From the NCBI RefSeq assembly GCF_039537705.1, contig NZ_BAABBA010000005.1, forward strand, positions 62,001 through 126,000: a stretch of DNA of 64,000 bases, written 5' to 3'. Positions 41,029 to 48,869 of the stretch are shown piece by piece. The notes under the pieces were generated by a model, which was given only the letters and a program-made list of their open reading frames with translations, did not search any database and was not told where the DNA came from. Positions within the stretch are counted from its first letter, which is position 1; each line of letters opens with the position of its first letter. The position numbers and the translations under genes are program-made. Source of the DNA: Georgenia daeguensis (GTDB lineage: Bacteria; Actinomycetota; Actinomycetes; Actinomycetales; Actinomycetaceae).

Positions 41029-41865
41029 TCAGCCCCCGTTCTGGGTTCCGGCGGCACAGGAAGTGAGGGTGACGACCTGGCTCAGCTGCGGTTCCTCGCC
41101 CTCGTAGACAGCGCGGATCGAGTACCGCCAAATGCCGTTCTGGGTGTCGACGGTTGCGCTGTAGACCATGACGCCATTCGACGAAGTGATGGTCTCGACG
41201 ATCGTCTCCTTGTTGCCTGCACCGTTGTGCTCGACGACCTCCCAGCGCGTTGGTGCCGGATCGTTCGAGGTCCAGGAGATGGTGATGACGCCGTCGACGG
41301 AGGTGAGGGCGCACGCCAGCGACGGGAAGATGGGCACCGCGGGCAAGACGCCGGCGAACGAGATCTCCTGCACAGCCTCAGAGGACCACCCCTGGCCCGG
41401 TGTGGCCTGCGTCAGCTTCCAGGTCACCTTGGGCTGACCTGTCAGGGCCTGCGCCGCGGCGATCGGCAGGCTGATGTGTGCGGTGACCATGACGCCGTCG
41501 TCAGAATCGTCGACCTGCCAGGGCTGGGCCGAGAGGTCGAGTCGTTCGCCGTTCTCACCCTTGCGGACCTCGACCACGGGCTGCGAGCCGTCCGGCGAGG
41601 AGAGACCCTCGACGTTCAGCGTGAGGCCCGCCGCCAAGGCGTCGCCCTCGACGTGCAGCCGGGAGGTCACATCGACGATCACCGTGCTGCCGGACGTGGT
41701 CACCGAGGTGCTGAGCTTCTCGACCCTGAGCTCTCCGCTGGTGATCGTCGCTCCGGGAATCTCCAGCTCGTCGTACCAGCCCGCCACACTGCCGCCGCCC
41801 GAGCTGAGCAGCGCCAGACCGACCGCGACGGCGGCGGTGGCGCTGAACAGTCGGGGCGTCTTCAT
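41029..41865 (-). CDS. Exported protein with SipW-type signal peptide and Ig/FnIII-like C-terminal domain
   Basis: A 278-residue protein. The N-terminus AVAVGLALLSSGGGSVAGWYDE has the SipW-cognate form (hydrophobic run, GGG, then W just before an acidic residue) and parallels LLAGGGGTFAAWSDE of the neighbour at 42079. Residues ~40-180 are a beta-rich domain; residues ~185-275 (SWTSNDPAPTRWEVVEHN, VYSATVDTQNGIWRYSIRAVYEGEE) look like a fibronectin III/Ig-like fold with a Cys pair (ACAL and TSCAAG). The signal peptidase gene follows after one base. Probably a surface or fibre-associated protein. Confidence 0.75.
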   Translation of the reverse strand: MKTPRLFSATAAVAVGLALLSSGGGSVAGWYDELEIPGATITSGELRVEKLSTSVTTSGSTVIVDVTSRLHVEGDALAAGLTLNVEGLSSPDGSQPVVEVRKGENGERLDLSAQPWQVDDSDDGVMVTAHISLPIAAAQALTGQPKVTWKLTQATPGQGWSSEAVQEISFAGVLPAVPIFPSLACALTSVDGVITISWTSNDPAPTRWEVVEHNGAGNKETIVETITSSNGVMVYSATVDTQNGIWRYSIRAVYEGEEPQLSQVVTLTSCAAGTQNGG

Positions 41866-41898
41866 GTGGTCGAGACCTTCGTCGCTGGAGGAACAGAT

Positions 41899-42066
41899 CG
41901 CTCTCCTCGGAACCGCAGGGGGTGGCTCCGAGGAGAGCGCTCGGCGGACCGAGAAGGGGGGCCTCCTCGGGGCTGGGGGGTGCCCCGAGGAGGCATGCTC
42001 CGCGGAGTCGGGGGACGGCTCCGCGGAGGCTTTGTTCCGCGGTGCCGCAGGGACGGCTCCGAGGAA
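41899..42066 (-). repeat. Array of four stem-loops between two SipW-substrate genes
   Basis: Four hairpins follow one another. (1) CGCTCTCCTCGGA at 41899 with its exact complement at 41927-41939. (2) GCCTCCTCGGGGC at 41961-41973 with its exact complement at 41982-41994. (3) CTCCGCGGAG at 41998-42007 and again at 42019-42028. (4) TTCCGCGG at 42035-42042 with CCGAGGAA at 42059-42066, one mismatch. The arms share CTCCKCGG cores. The array fills nearly all of the 213-base spacer of the transcript and is not protein-coding. Confidence 0.85.
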
Positions 42067-42078
42067 GCAGAAGTGGTG

Positions 42079-42657
42079 CTAGGCGGTCGCGTCAGGGACG
42101 ACCTGGTCGATCTCCAGGGTCGAGTTGCGGAGTTCAAGGACCGCCCTCTGCCACGAGTTGTCGGCGCTGTGAGAGAGCGCTACGACCATCTCGACCGTGT
42201 AGGTCCCCCCCTTCGTCAGCTCTACGGTCGCCGCGCCATTGTCGTTCGAGGCCAGGTTGGCGTCGTTCGCATCCTTGACGGAGACGGTCGTGCTCAACGC
42301 GCTCGAGTCCGTGGGCGTGCCGGAGATCGGCGGCGGCGCCACCGAGAAGTTGGCGCTCAAACCGTCTCCCTCGAGGGCGATATCGACGTCCGTCGTGTAC
42401 GTGATCTTCGCTCCGGGGGCGATCCGATACGCGTCCGTGAGCACGTTGCCCGCCGAATCGGTCCACACACCGTTCCCAACGTTCACGATGTCCAGCTGAC
42501 CGGCAACGATGGTCTTGGCGCTCGCGATGGGCGCCTCGTCCGACCAGGCGGCGAACGTGCCACCGCCGCCAGCCAGCAGGGCGACGCCCACGCCGGTGGC
42601 GACGAGCGCCTTGGTGAGCCTGGAGCGGGAGCGCGGGGTCTCGGCGTTGCTACTCAT
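42079..42657 (-). CDS. TasA/camelysin-like protein with SipW-type alternate signal peptide
   Basis: A 192-residue exported protein. Residues ~14-42 (LTKALVATGVGVALLAGGGGTFAAWSDE) match the SipW-cognate alternate signal peptide, with cleavage expected near FAAWSDE. The mature ~155 residues are beta-rich, acidic, without cysteine, and end TLEIDQVVPDATA. TasA-like proteins polymerise into extracellular fibres and depend on a SipW peptidase, which is encoded two genes downstream. ATG at 42657 with GGACTCTCCATTC upstream (weak ribosome site). First gene of the export operon. Confidence 0.82.
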   Translation of the reverse strand: MSSNAETPRSRSRLTKALVATGVGVALLAGGGGTFAAWSDEAPIASAKTIVAGQLDIVNVGNGVWTDSAGNVLTDAYRIAPGAKITYTTDVDIALEGDGLSANFSVAPPPISGTPTDSSALSTTVSVKDANDANLASNDNGAATVELTKGGTYTVEMVVALSHSADNSWQRAVLELRNSTLEIDQVVPDATA

Positions 42658-42887
42658 GAATGGAGAGTCCTTGTCGACGTGATTCGGAATGTCGGCACGG
42701 GGTCGTCCGTGCCTGCCGAGATGGAGACTCCACGGCCAACCTCAATCCACGGTCCAGGGCACCTTCACGTCACCTCAAGAAAAGCGAAAGATCCGCGCTC
42801 GCCCGGTCGGCCGCTCATTCCGGTGTCGAACCCCGTTCGCTCGTCTACGTTGAGCAGCGGACGAGGGATACAGCCCGGAGGATGCCC

Positions 42888-44195
42888 ATGGACGCGGCTG
42901 CCCTTGCCCGTCGCACGACCTACTGGGCCCTGGACCGGGCCCACGGCCGGCCCGTCGCCGAGGCCGTCGACGAGATCCACGCCGCCCTGGACGACCCCCA
43001 CGACCCAGAGGTCCGCCGCCTGCTCGACACAAGGCTCGCCGCGCTCCTCTTGCACGCCGTCGAACGCGTTCCGTTCTACCGCGGCAGCGACCCGACGGAT
43101 CTCACGACCTTCCCCGTCGTCACCAAGCTGACGTTCCGCGAGCACGGGCCGGCGATGCGCTCGCGTGGTTTCGCGGCCGCGGCGCTGCAGCCGCACGTGA
43201 CGTCCGGCTCCACCGGCACCCCCTTCGAGGCGGTGTGGGATCAGGGCAAGGCCCTGCGCAACCGCGCGGACACCATCGCCATGGCCACCCGGGCGGGCTA
43301 CCGGCTGGGCATGCCGCTGATCTACTTCCGCATCTGGGGCGGCGCCTACCGGAAGGGACCCGTCCAGCGCGCGCGGGAGGGTCTGACCCCGGTCGACGTC
43401 CGCTCGCTCGACGACGGTCGCGCGCGCGAGGTGCTCGACGCCGTCCGGCGACGCCGCCACCCCGTCACGCTGCTCGGCTACACCTCCGCGCTCGAGCTGC
43501 TGTGCCACGTCCTCGACGCCGGTCACCCCGGGGTCGCGGACCGCGTCGCCGCCGTCGTCGCCGTGGGAGAGGCGCCCACCGACTACCTGCGCCGTGCGGC
43601 CGAGCGGCACTTCGGCACGCCCCTGGTGGCCCGCTACTCCAACAGCGAGAACGGCCTGGTCGCGCAGGAGGAGCCGGGCAGCACGGGGTACCGCGTGAAC
43701 CGGGCGAGCTACCTCGTGGAGGTGCTGCGGCACGACTCGGACCGGCCCGCCGGCGCCGGCGAGGAAGGCCGGATCGTCCTCACCGACCTGTTCAACCGCG
43801 CGATGCCGTTCATCCGCTACGACACGGGTGACCGCGGGACCCTCGCCGTCGACGGCGGGGGCAGGGCCGACGACGCCGTCCTGGCCTCGATCGCGGGCCG
43901 GTCCATGGCCACCGTGTACGACACCCGCGGCCGCAGCCTGAACCCGATGGGTTTCATGGAGCTCAGCCGCTTCACCGACGTCCGCCAGTTCCAGGTGGCC
44001 CAGACCGGGCCCGGCCGGTACACGCTGCGGCTCAACGCCTCGCCCGACGCCGGACGTGACACGCAGATCCGGGCGCAGCTGCTCGACGCGCTCGGGGCGG
44101 ACGCCGACCTCGTGATCACCTACGTCGAGGAGGTCCCGCTGCTGGCCTCGGGAAAGCGGCAGGTGGTCGTCAACGAGTGGCAGTCGGCGCACTGA
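42888..44195 (+). CDS. CapK/PaaK-like adenylate-forming enzyme (paralog 1 of 3)
   Basis: A 435-residue member of the capsular-biosynthesis CapK branch of phenylacetate-CoA-ligase-like enzymes. The AMP-binding loop TSGSTGTPFE is at residues 105-114, YSNSENGLVAQEE and FNRAMPFIRYDTGD follow, and the C-terminal lysine is in LASGKRQVVVNEW. ATG at 42888 with CGGAGG six bases upstream; the adjacent ATG at 42882 is too close to that site. Its end overlaps the convergent GGDEF-like gene by 26 bases. Paralogs at 59928 and 62552 are in the polysaccharide locus. It probably activates an acid for decorating a cell-surface glycan; substrate unknown. Confidence 0.82.
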   Translation: MDAAALARRTTYWALDRAHGRPVAEAVDEIHAALDDPHDPEVRRLLDTRLAALLLHAVERVPFYRGSDPTDLTTFPVVTKLTFREHGPAMRSRGFAAAALQPHVTSGSTGTPFEAVWDQGKALRNRADTIAMATRAGYRLGMPLIYFRIWGGAYRKGPVQRAREGLTPVDVRSLDDGRAREVLDAVRRRRHPVTLLGYTSALELLCHVLDAGHPGVADRVAAVVAVGEAPTDYLRRAAERHFGTPLVARYSNSENGLVAQEEPGSTGYRVNRASYLVEVLRHDSDRPAGAGEEGRIVLTDLFNRAMPFIRYDTGDRGTLAVDGGGRADDAVLASIAGRSMATVYDTRGRSLNPMGFMELSRFTDVRQFQVAQTGPGRYTLRLNASPDAGRDTQIRAQLLDALGADADLVITYVEEVPLLASGKRQVVVNEWQSAH

Positions 44196-45366
44196 CGTCG
44201 CCGTCGGCCTGGGCCGGCACCACCCGGTTCCCGCCCTCGGCGATCGCGCCGCGGGAGACCTTCCGCGACACGTCGCAGAGCCCGTCGAGGTCGTAGCCGT
44301 GCGTGCGCGCGGTCGTGATACCGATGCTCACGGCCAGCCGCAGCCGGCTGCCGGGCACCTCCAGCGGGGACTCGAGGATCTCCTTGCGGACCTCGGTGGC
44401 CCACGCCGCGGCCTCCTCCGCCGTCCACCCGGGCAGCAGCACCTGGAACGCCCGGCCGTCCATCGCGTCGCGGCCCATGAGCGCCCGCTTCGGCAGCAGC
44501 ACCTGCACGGCCTCCCCGCAGACCACGAGCGCCCGGTCGGCGTGCTCGCGCCCGAACGCCACGGCGATCTCGTCGATCCCCTCCGGCGTCACCGCGGCGA
44601 GGGCCACCGGCACGTTCCCCTCCTCGTGCGCGCGCAGCAGGGCCGTCGCGCGCGGCACGAAGGAGACGCCGGTGCGCGCCCCCGTCATCGGGTCGAAGTT
44701 GCGCGCCTCGTCCTGCCGGGCGCGGGCCTGGGTCCCGCGCAGCACCACCATGGAGAACGCGGCCCCGGTGATCAGCAGGACCACGAAAAGGGTGGTCACC
44801 TCCGTGCCCGCGTAGGTGCGGAAGAGGAGCGACTGCGGCCCCGCCGTCAGGAACACCACGAGCCGGAAGGCGTAGAACGCCCCCGCGGCGAGCAGCACCG
44901 TCCCGAGCAGCACGGCCGCGCGGATGCGCCTGGCCGAGGCGGACCGCAGGAGGGCTACGCCGCCCGCGAGCGCGCCGAGCGCGGTGCCCGCCAGCATGAC
45001 GGCCCCGCCGGCCCAGGCCCCGCCGTCGGGCCCGGCGACGACGACGGCCAACCCGGCGAGCGCCCCCGCCCCGGCCGAGACCTGGACGAGCGACCGGCGT
45101 CCCTGCAGGGCCCGGATCCCGTTCCACATGGCGCACGTGGTCAGGACGCTGCCGATGTTGCCGACCGCGTTCGCCCACCACAGCTCCGGGACGACGGCGG
45201 AGGCGAGGTAGGACAGGCCGGTCGTGAGGGCCGCGGCGAAGGCGAGGGACCACAGCCGGTCCACCTCGTCGCCCTCCCGGTACCTGGCCTCGACGATGAA
45301 CAGCACCGAGGTCACGGTGATGACGAGGGAGGAGACGACCAGCAGCGTCGTCATGTCGAGGTTCAT
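44170..45366 (-). CDS. Membrane protein with degenerate GGDEF domain
   Basis: A 398-residue protein: residues ~1-215 have seven hydrophobic segments and residues ~225-380 resemble a diguanylate cyclase. The entry DPMTGARTGVSFVPRA matches DPLTGLPNRxxF and LAVSIGITTA matches the C-terminal SIG motif. However, the active-site GGDEF is replaced by MDGRAF in GRDAMDGRAFQVLLPGW, and the metal-binding Asp of the first strand is missing (LAAVTPEGI). It is therefore probably catalytically inactive and may sense c-di-GMP or GTP, or act as a signalling partner. Its ATG overlaps the stop of the histidine kinase gene (ATGA), so the two are coupled. Confidence 0.75.
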   Translation of the reverse strand: MNLDMTTLLVVSSLVITVTSVLFIVEARYREGDEVDRLWSLAFAAALTTGLSYLASAVVPELWWANAVGNIGSVLTTCAMWNGIRALQGRRSLVQVSAGAGALAGLAVVVAGPDGGAWAGGAVMLAGTALGALAGGVALLRSASARRIRAAVLLGTVLLAAGAFYAFRLVVFLTAGPQSLLFRTYAGTEVTTLFVVLLITGAAFSMVVLRGTQARARQDEARNFDPMTGARTGVSFVPRATALLRAHEEGNVPVALAAVTPEGIDEIAVAFGREHADRALVVCGEAVQVLLPKRALMGRDAMDGRAFQVLLPGWTAEEAAAWATEVRKEILESPLEVPGSRLRLAVSIGITTARTHGYDLDGLCDVSRKVSRGAIAEGGNRVVPAQADGDVSAPTATR

Positions 45367-47012
45367 CGCCGCTCCCGGGGCAGGTAGACGTCCATGGTGG
45401 TCCCCTTCCCGGTGGCGCTGGTCAGCTCGATCCGGCCGCCGTGCGCCTCGACGAGCTGCCGGGAGATGTGCAGCCCGAGCCCCGTCCCGGGCACGTTGCC
45501 GCTCCGCACGGACGAGGCCCGGTAGAACCGGTCGAAGATGTGCTCCTGGTCGTCCGCCGAGATCCCGATGCCGGTGTCCCGCACGGACAGGTGGGCCTCG
45601 TCGCCCTCGACGCCGAGCGTCAGCGTCACGGTCCCGCCGCGCTCGGTGTACTTGATGGCGTTGGACACCAGGTTGTCGGTCACCTGGTTCAGCCTGATCC
45701 GGTCGCCGTGCACCACGCACGGCTCGGTGGCCAGGTTCTCGAGCACCACGCCGCGGCTCGCGGCGCGGGGGCTCTGGCTCTGCACCGCCTCGGCCACCAC
45801 CTCCCGCAGGTCCACCGACACCGCCGTCAGAGCGATCTCCCCGGCCCGGGTCTGGGCGGCCGTGAGGAGGTCGCCGATGAGGCGCTGGAGCCGTTCGGTG
45901 TTCCTCTGCACCACCCGGAGGTGGGCCCGGGCGCTCTCGGGCACGCCGGGCTGCTCGAGGGCGAGCTCGAGGTAGCCCAGGATCGAGGTCAACGGGGTGC
46001 GCAGCTCGTGGGAGACCGAGGAGACGAAGTCCTCACGCTGGGCGAGCGCGCTCGTCTCGGCGGTGAGGTCCTGGTAGGCGACGACGGCGCCCGCCCAGTT
46101 CCCGTCCTCGTCCAGGAGCGGGGCGGCCGAGACCCGGAACGCCCGGCGGCTGCCGTCCGTCTCCTCCCAGATCGTCAGCTCGCGGTCGATGGTCTCCCCG
46201 CGGCTGGCCCGCACGAGCGGGGAGCCGTCGTGCCCGAGCGGGGTGACGCCGTCGGCGCGGTAGCCGTCGATGCCGGCGTGCACGTCGACCGGGTCGCCCA
46301 CGCGGTACCGGCCGGCGATGACCCGGGCGTGGGCGCGGTTGATGTGGGTCACCCGCCCGTGCGCGTCCATGGCGACGACGCCGACGTCGATCGTGTTGAG
46401 GATCCCGCCGAGCAGGAGCTGCTGGGCGCGCGCGTCCCGGAGGGTCTCCTCGATCAGGGCGCTCTGCCGGCCCAGCAGGGTCCTGCGGGCGGTCGAGCGC
46501 TTCTCGGAGAGGTGCAGGTAGATCCCGGCCGCGGTGAGGACGGCCGGGCCGAGCACCTGACGGTTGAGGTCGGTGATCGCCGCCTCCGCCGCGGTGAGGA
46601 GCTCCGGGCCCCACGCGGCCGCCGTGCCGAGGCCGATGCTGATCACCACGCCGGTCCGGCCGAACCGCGTGGCCATCCAGAGCGCCGGGAGCAGCACGAG
46701 GACGTAGGACTCGAAGCCGGCGGCCTCCGCGAACGCGACGGCGCAGATGTCCATGACCGGGACGACGACGGTGCTCCAGCGGGGCAGCCGGCTCCACGGC
46801 AGGAGGAGGGACAGGGCCGTGGCGACGACGGTGAGGACGACGGCGGCGAAGAACCGGTCGTCACCGAGCAGCGCGTTGTCGAAGATCGCGACGGCGAGGA
46901 TGATCGCGAGGGTCACCGCCGCGAACGGCAGCTGGCGGACGAAGATGCTCAGGTGGTCGCCCTGGGTGCGAGGCGCGGGCGCCCGCGCACTCAGCACCCC
47001 CGCGGCCCCCAT
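45363..47012 (-). CDS. Membrane-bound PAS-domain sensor histidine kinase
   Basis: A 549-residue kinase. Residues ~25-175 hold about six membrane segments; a PAS domain follows (GILNTIDVGVVAMDAHGRVT to VVAYQDLT). The phosphoacceptor His is in FVSSVSHELRTPLTSILG; N box NLVSNAIKYT, G1 DTGIGIS, F box IFDRFYRA and G2 GTGLGLHI are intact. It should autophosphorylate in response to an unknown membrane or PAS signal. No response regulator is adjacent; the orphan regulator at 38746 is the nearest candidate. It is the first gene of a two-gene operon with the degenerate GGDEF protein. A TATAGC element ends about 12 bases before the ATG, so the leader is very short. Confidence 0.9.
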   Translation of the reverse strand: MGAAGVLSARAPAPRTQGDHLSIFVRQLPFAAVTLAIILAVAIFDNALLGDDRFFAAVVLTVVATALSLLLPWSRLPRWSTVVVPVMDICAVAFAEAAGFESYVLVLLPALWMATRFGRTGVVISIGLGTAAAWGPELLTAAEAAITDLNRQVLGPAVLTAAGIYLHLSEKRSTARRTLLGRQSALIEETLRDARAQQLLLGGILNTIDVGVVAMDAHGRVTHINRAHARVIAGRYRVGDPVDVHAGIDGYRADGVTPLGHDGSPLVRASRGETIDRELTIWEETDGSRRAFRVSAAPLLDEDGNWAGAVVAYQDLTAETSALAQREDFVSSVSHELRTPLTSILGYLELALEQPGVPESARAHLRVVQRNTERLQRLIGDLLTAAQTRAGEIALTAVSVDLREVVAEAVQSQSPRAASRGVVLENLATEPCVVHGDRIRLNQVTDNLVSNAIKYTERGGTVTLTLGVEGDEAHLSVRDTGIGISADDQEHIFDRFYRASSVRSGNVPGTGLGLHISRQLVEAHGGRIELTSATGKGTTMDVYLPRERR

Positions 47013-47158
47013 GGGCCGAGGCTATACGGACGGCTTTCCCCGTGTGACCGGAACGGGCTCGGGGCCTCGGCGCTCCGGGCGCGCGCGGCCGCGACCGTCA
47101 GGTGCCCGGGTGAAGTCCCGCGACGGTCGGCTTCCGGGCGCCCGGGACGCCGCGGCCG

Positions 47159-48853
47159 TCAGCTTCCGGGGTCCGCGAGGCGGACGAGCCCGCGGGTGCG
47201 CCGGCGGGACGCGGACCGGTGCACGGCGGGGGGCCGCAGCCGCGGCGTGCGCACGTAGTCGAACACCGTGTACTCGCCGTCGGTGTGCAGCTGGTGGGTG
47301 CGCCGCACGCGCAGCGAGGCGTTGGGCGAGATGCCGGTGACCGGCTCCTCGACGAACGTGGTCGGGGTCAGCTCGACGATGCGGTTCACCGCCGCCCCCT
47401 CGCCGTAGGTGCCGAACCCGTGACGTTGGTTGACCCGGTACACCTCCCCGCCGTCGAGCACGATGCCGCCGTTGCGGGCGCGCCGGGGGTCCATGACGAG
47501 CGGGTTGCCCGCGTGCGGGTGCCACGTCTGCGCCAGCGGGGAGTCGGCGTGGAAGGCGAAGAGCTCGGCGGAGTAGTCGCCGGTGCCCGGCGGCGCGATG
47601 GAGGTCAGCAGCCACCAGCGCCCGCCGAACGGGAAGATCATGGTGTCGACGGCGTCGACGTCGCGCATCGCCACGCGGACCAGCTCCCACCCGAGCGGGA
47701 ACCGGGTGCACCGGTAGATCCGGATCGAGCGGTCCTTCGCGCTCTCGGGCACCAGGTACAGCTCTCCTGCGTGCTCGAAGAGGTACGGGAAGGAGAGGTG
47801 GAACGGCTCCGCGAGCGCCACCCCCACCTCGCGGCTGCGGCCCTCGGCGATCTCGTGCACGAAGATCCGGCCCCTGCCGACCCCGCGCTGGTAGTCCTCG
47901 GTGAAGAGGTAGTGCCGACCGTCCCGGGCCACCACGAACGGGTCGGCGTAGAAGTGGCCGCGCCGGCGGGGCAGCTCCGTGGCGTGGGCGGTGCCGGCCT
48001 CCCGCCACGGCGCGCGCACCCAGGCGACGTTCCACCGCGGGCGCCCCAGCGCCTTGTCGACGAGCTTCGGGGTCACCGTGCCGGCCACCCTGGCGGCGTA
48101 CCGCAGGGTGTCGGCGGTGGTCGCCGGCGCGGGGGCGGCCCACCCCTCCCCCGGCTCCGGGCGGGCGGGCCGCAGCCGCGGCTCGGCCGCCGGGGCTCCC
48201 GGGCGCGCGAGCTCCTTCAGGAGCAGCTGCAGGTGGTGGTAGGAGCGCCGCATGACGATCGCGTGGTTGAGCTCGGCGAACAGCCCCGTCCAGGTGCGCC
48301 CGCGGCGGACCACGACGCTCCCGCCGTCGGCGGTGAGCCGGTGGATCGAGTAAACCGTCGAGGCACGCCCGTGAAGCACCTCCCAGAACCCGGGCGGCCC
48401 GAGCGGGTCCACCTCGTGCTGCACCGCCAGGGTGCCGAGTCGCGGGACCTCCAGGACAGGCCCACGCATCCGGGTGCCGTTGGCGACCAGCACGTCCAGC
48501 CCGAGGGACCTCACGGTCCGGGCGGCCGCGTCGTCGAACGCGAGGACGCCGTCCGGCGCCGTCCGGGCCGCCAGGGTCACCCTCGGCATCAGCTCGCCGA
48601 GGTCCACGGTCCTGCCGTGGTCGCGGAAGCCGCGCAGGCGTCGCAGCACGGCCGACTCGAGCACGCTCAGCGCGCGCAGCGTCAGCGGCAGGCCGGCGCG
48701 CGTGCCGGGGCCGCCGGCGGGGGCGCGGGCGAGGATCAGGTGGGTGACCTCGACGTCGTCCTGCCGGGCGGCCCAGTCGATGAAGTCCTTGGTGTAGGCG
48801 GTGACGTGCGGGCTCGTGCAGATCAGCCCCACCCGGACGGGTCTGTCCCCCAC
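47159..48853 (-). CDS. Formyltransferase-like / five-bladed beta-propeller fusion protein (GINT1-N-like)
   Basis: A 564-residue protein. Residues ~1-190 resemble the methionyl-tRNA-formyltransferase fold (VRVGLICTSPHVTAYTKDF; VLVANGTRMRG; LGTLAVQHEV; YSIHRLTADGGSVVVRR). Of the formyltransferase triad Asn-His-Asp, the His (AVQHE) and a candidate Asp (ADGGS) are visible, but the Asn just before the His is not. Residues ~290-540 form a propeller of the type in bacterial and plant GINT1 N-terminal regions (HFYADPFVVARDGRHYLFTE; FPYLFEHAGELYLVPESAK). GTG start at 48853 with GGGAGGG upstream. Last gene of the polysaccharide operon; probably modifies an amino sugar. Confidence 0.7.
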   Translation of the reverse strand: MGDRPVRVGLICTSPHVTAYTKDFIDWAARQDDVEVTHLILARAPAGGPGTRAGLPLTLRALSVLESAVLRRLRGFRDHGRTVDLGELMPRVTLAARTAPDGVLAFDDAAARTVRSLGLDVLVANGTRMRGPVLEVPRLGTLAVQHEVDPLGPPGFWEVLHGRASTVYSIHRLTADGGSVVVRRGRTWTGLFAELNHAIVMRRSYHHLQLLLKELARPGAPAAEPRLRPARPEPGEGWAAPAPATTADTLRYAARVAGTVTPKLVDKALGRPRWNVAWVRAPWREAGTAHATELPRRRGHFYADPFVVARDGRHYLFTEDYQRGVGRGRIFVHEIAEGRSREVGVALAEPFHLSFPYLFEHAGELYLVPESAKDRSIRIYRCTRFPLGWELVRVAMRDVDAVDTMIFPFGGRWWLLTSIAPPGTGDYSAELFAFHADSPLAQTWHPHAGNPLVMDPRRARNGGIVLDGGEVYRVNQRHGFGTYGEGAAVNRIVELTPTTFVEEPVTGISPNASLRVRRTHQLHTDGEYTVFDYVRTPRLRPPAVHRSASRRRTRGLVRLADPGS

Positions 48854-48869
48854 AGGCCCTCCCCAGGGG

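Noticed and set aside
41899..42066. Hairpin array as an ordinary single rho-independent terminator
   Set aside because: Four hairpins are present, none followed by a U-tract, and the operon seems to continue through to the signal peptidase gene.
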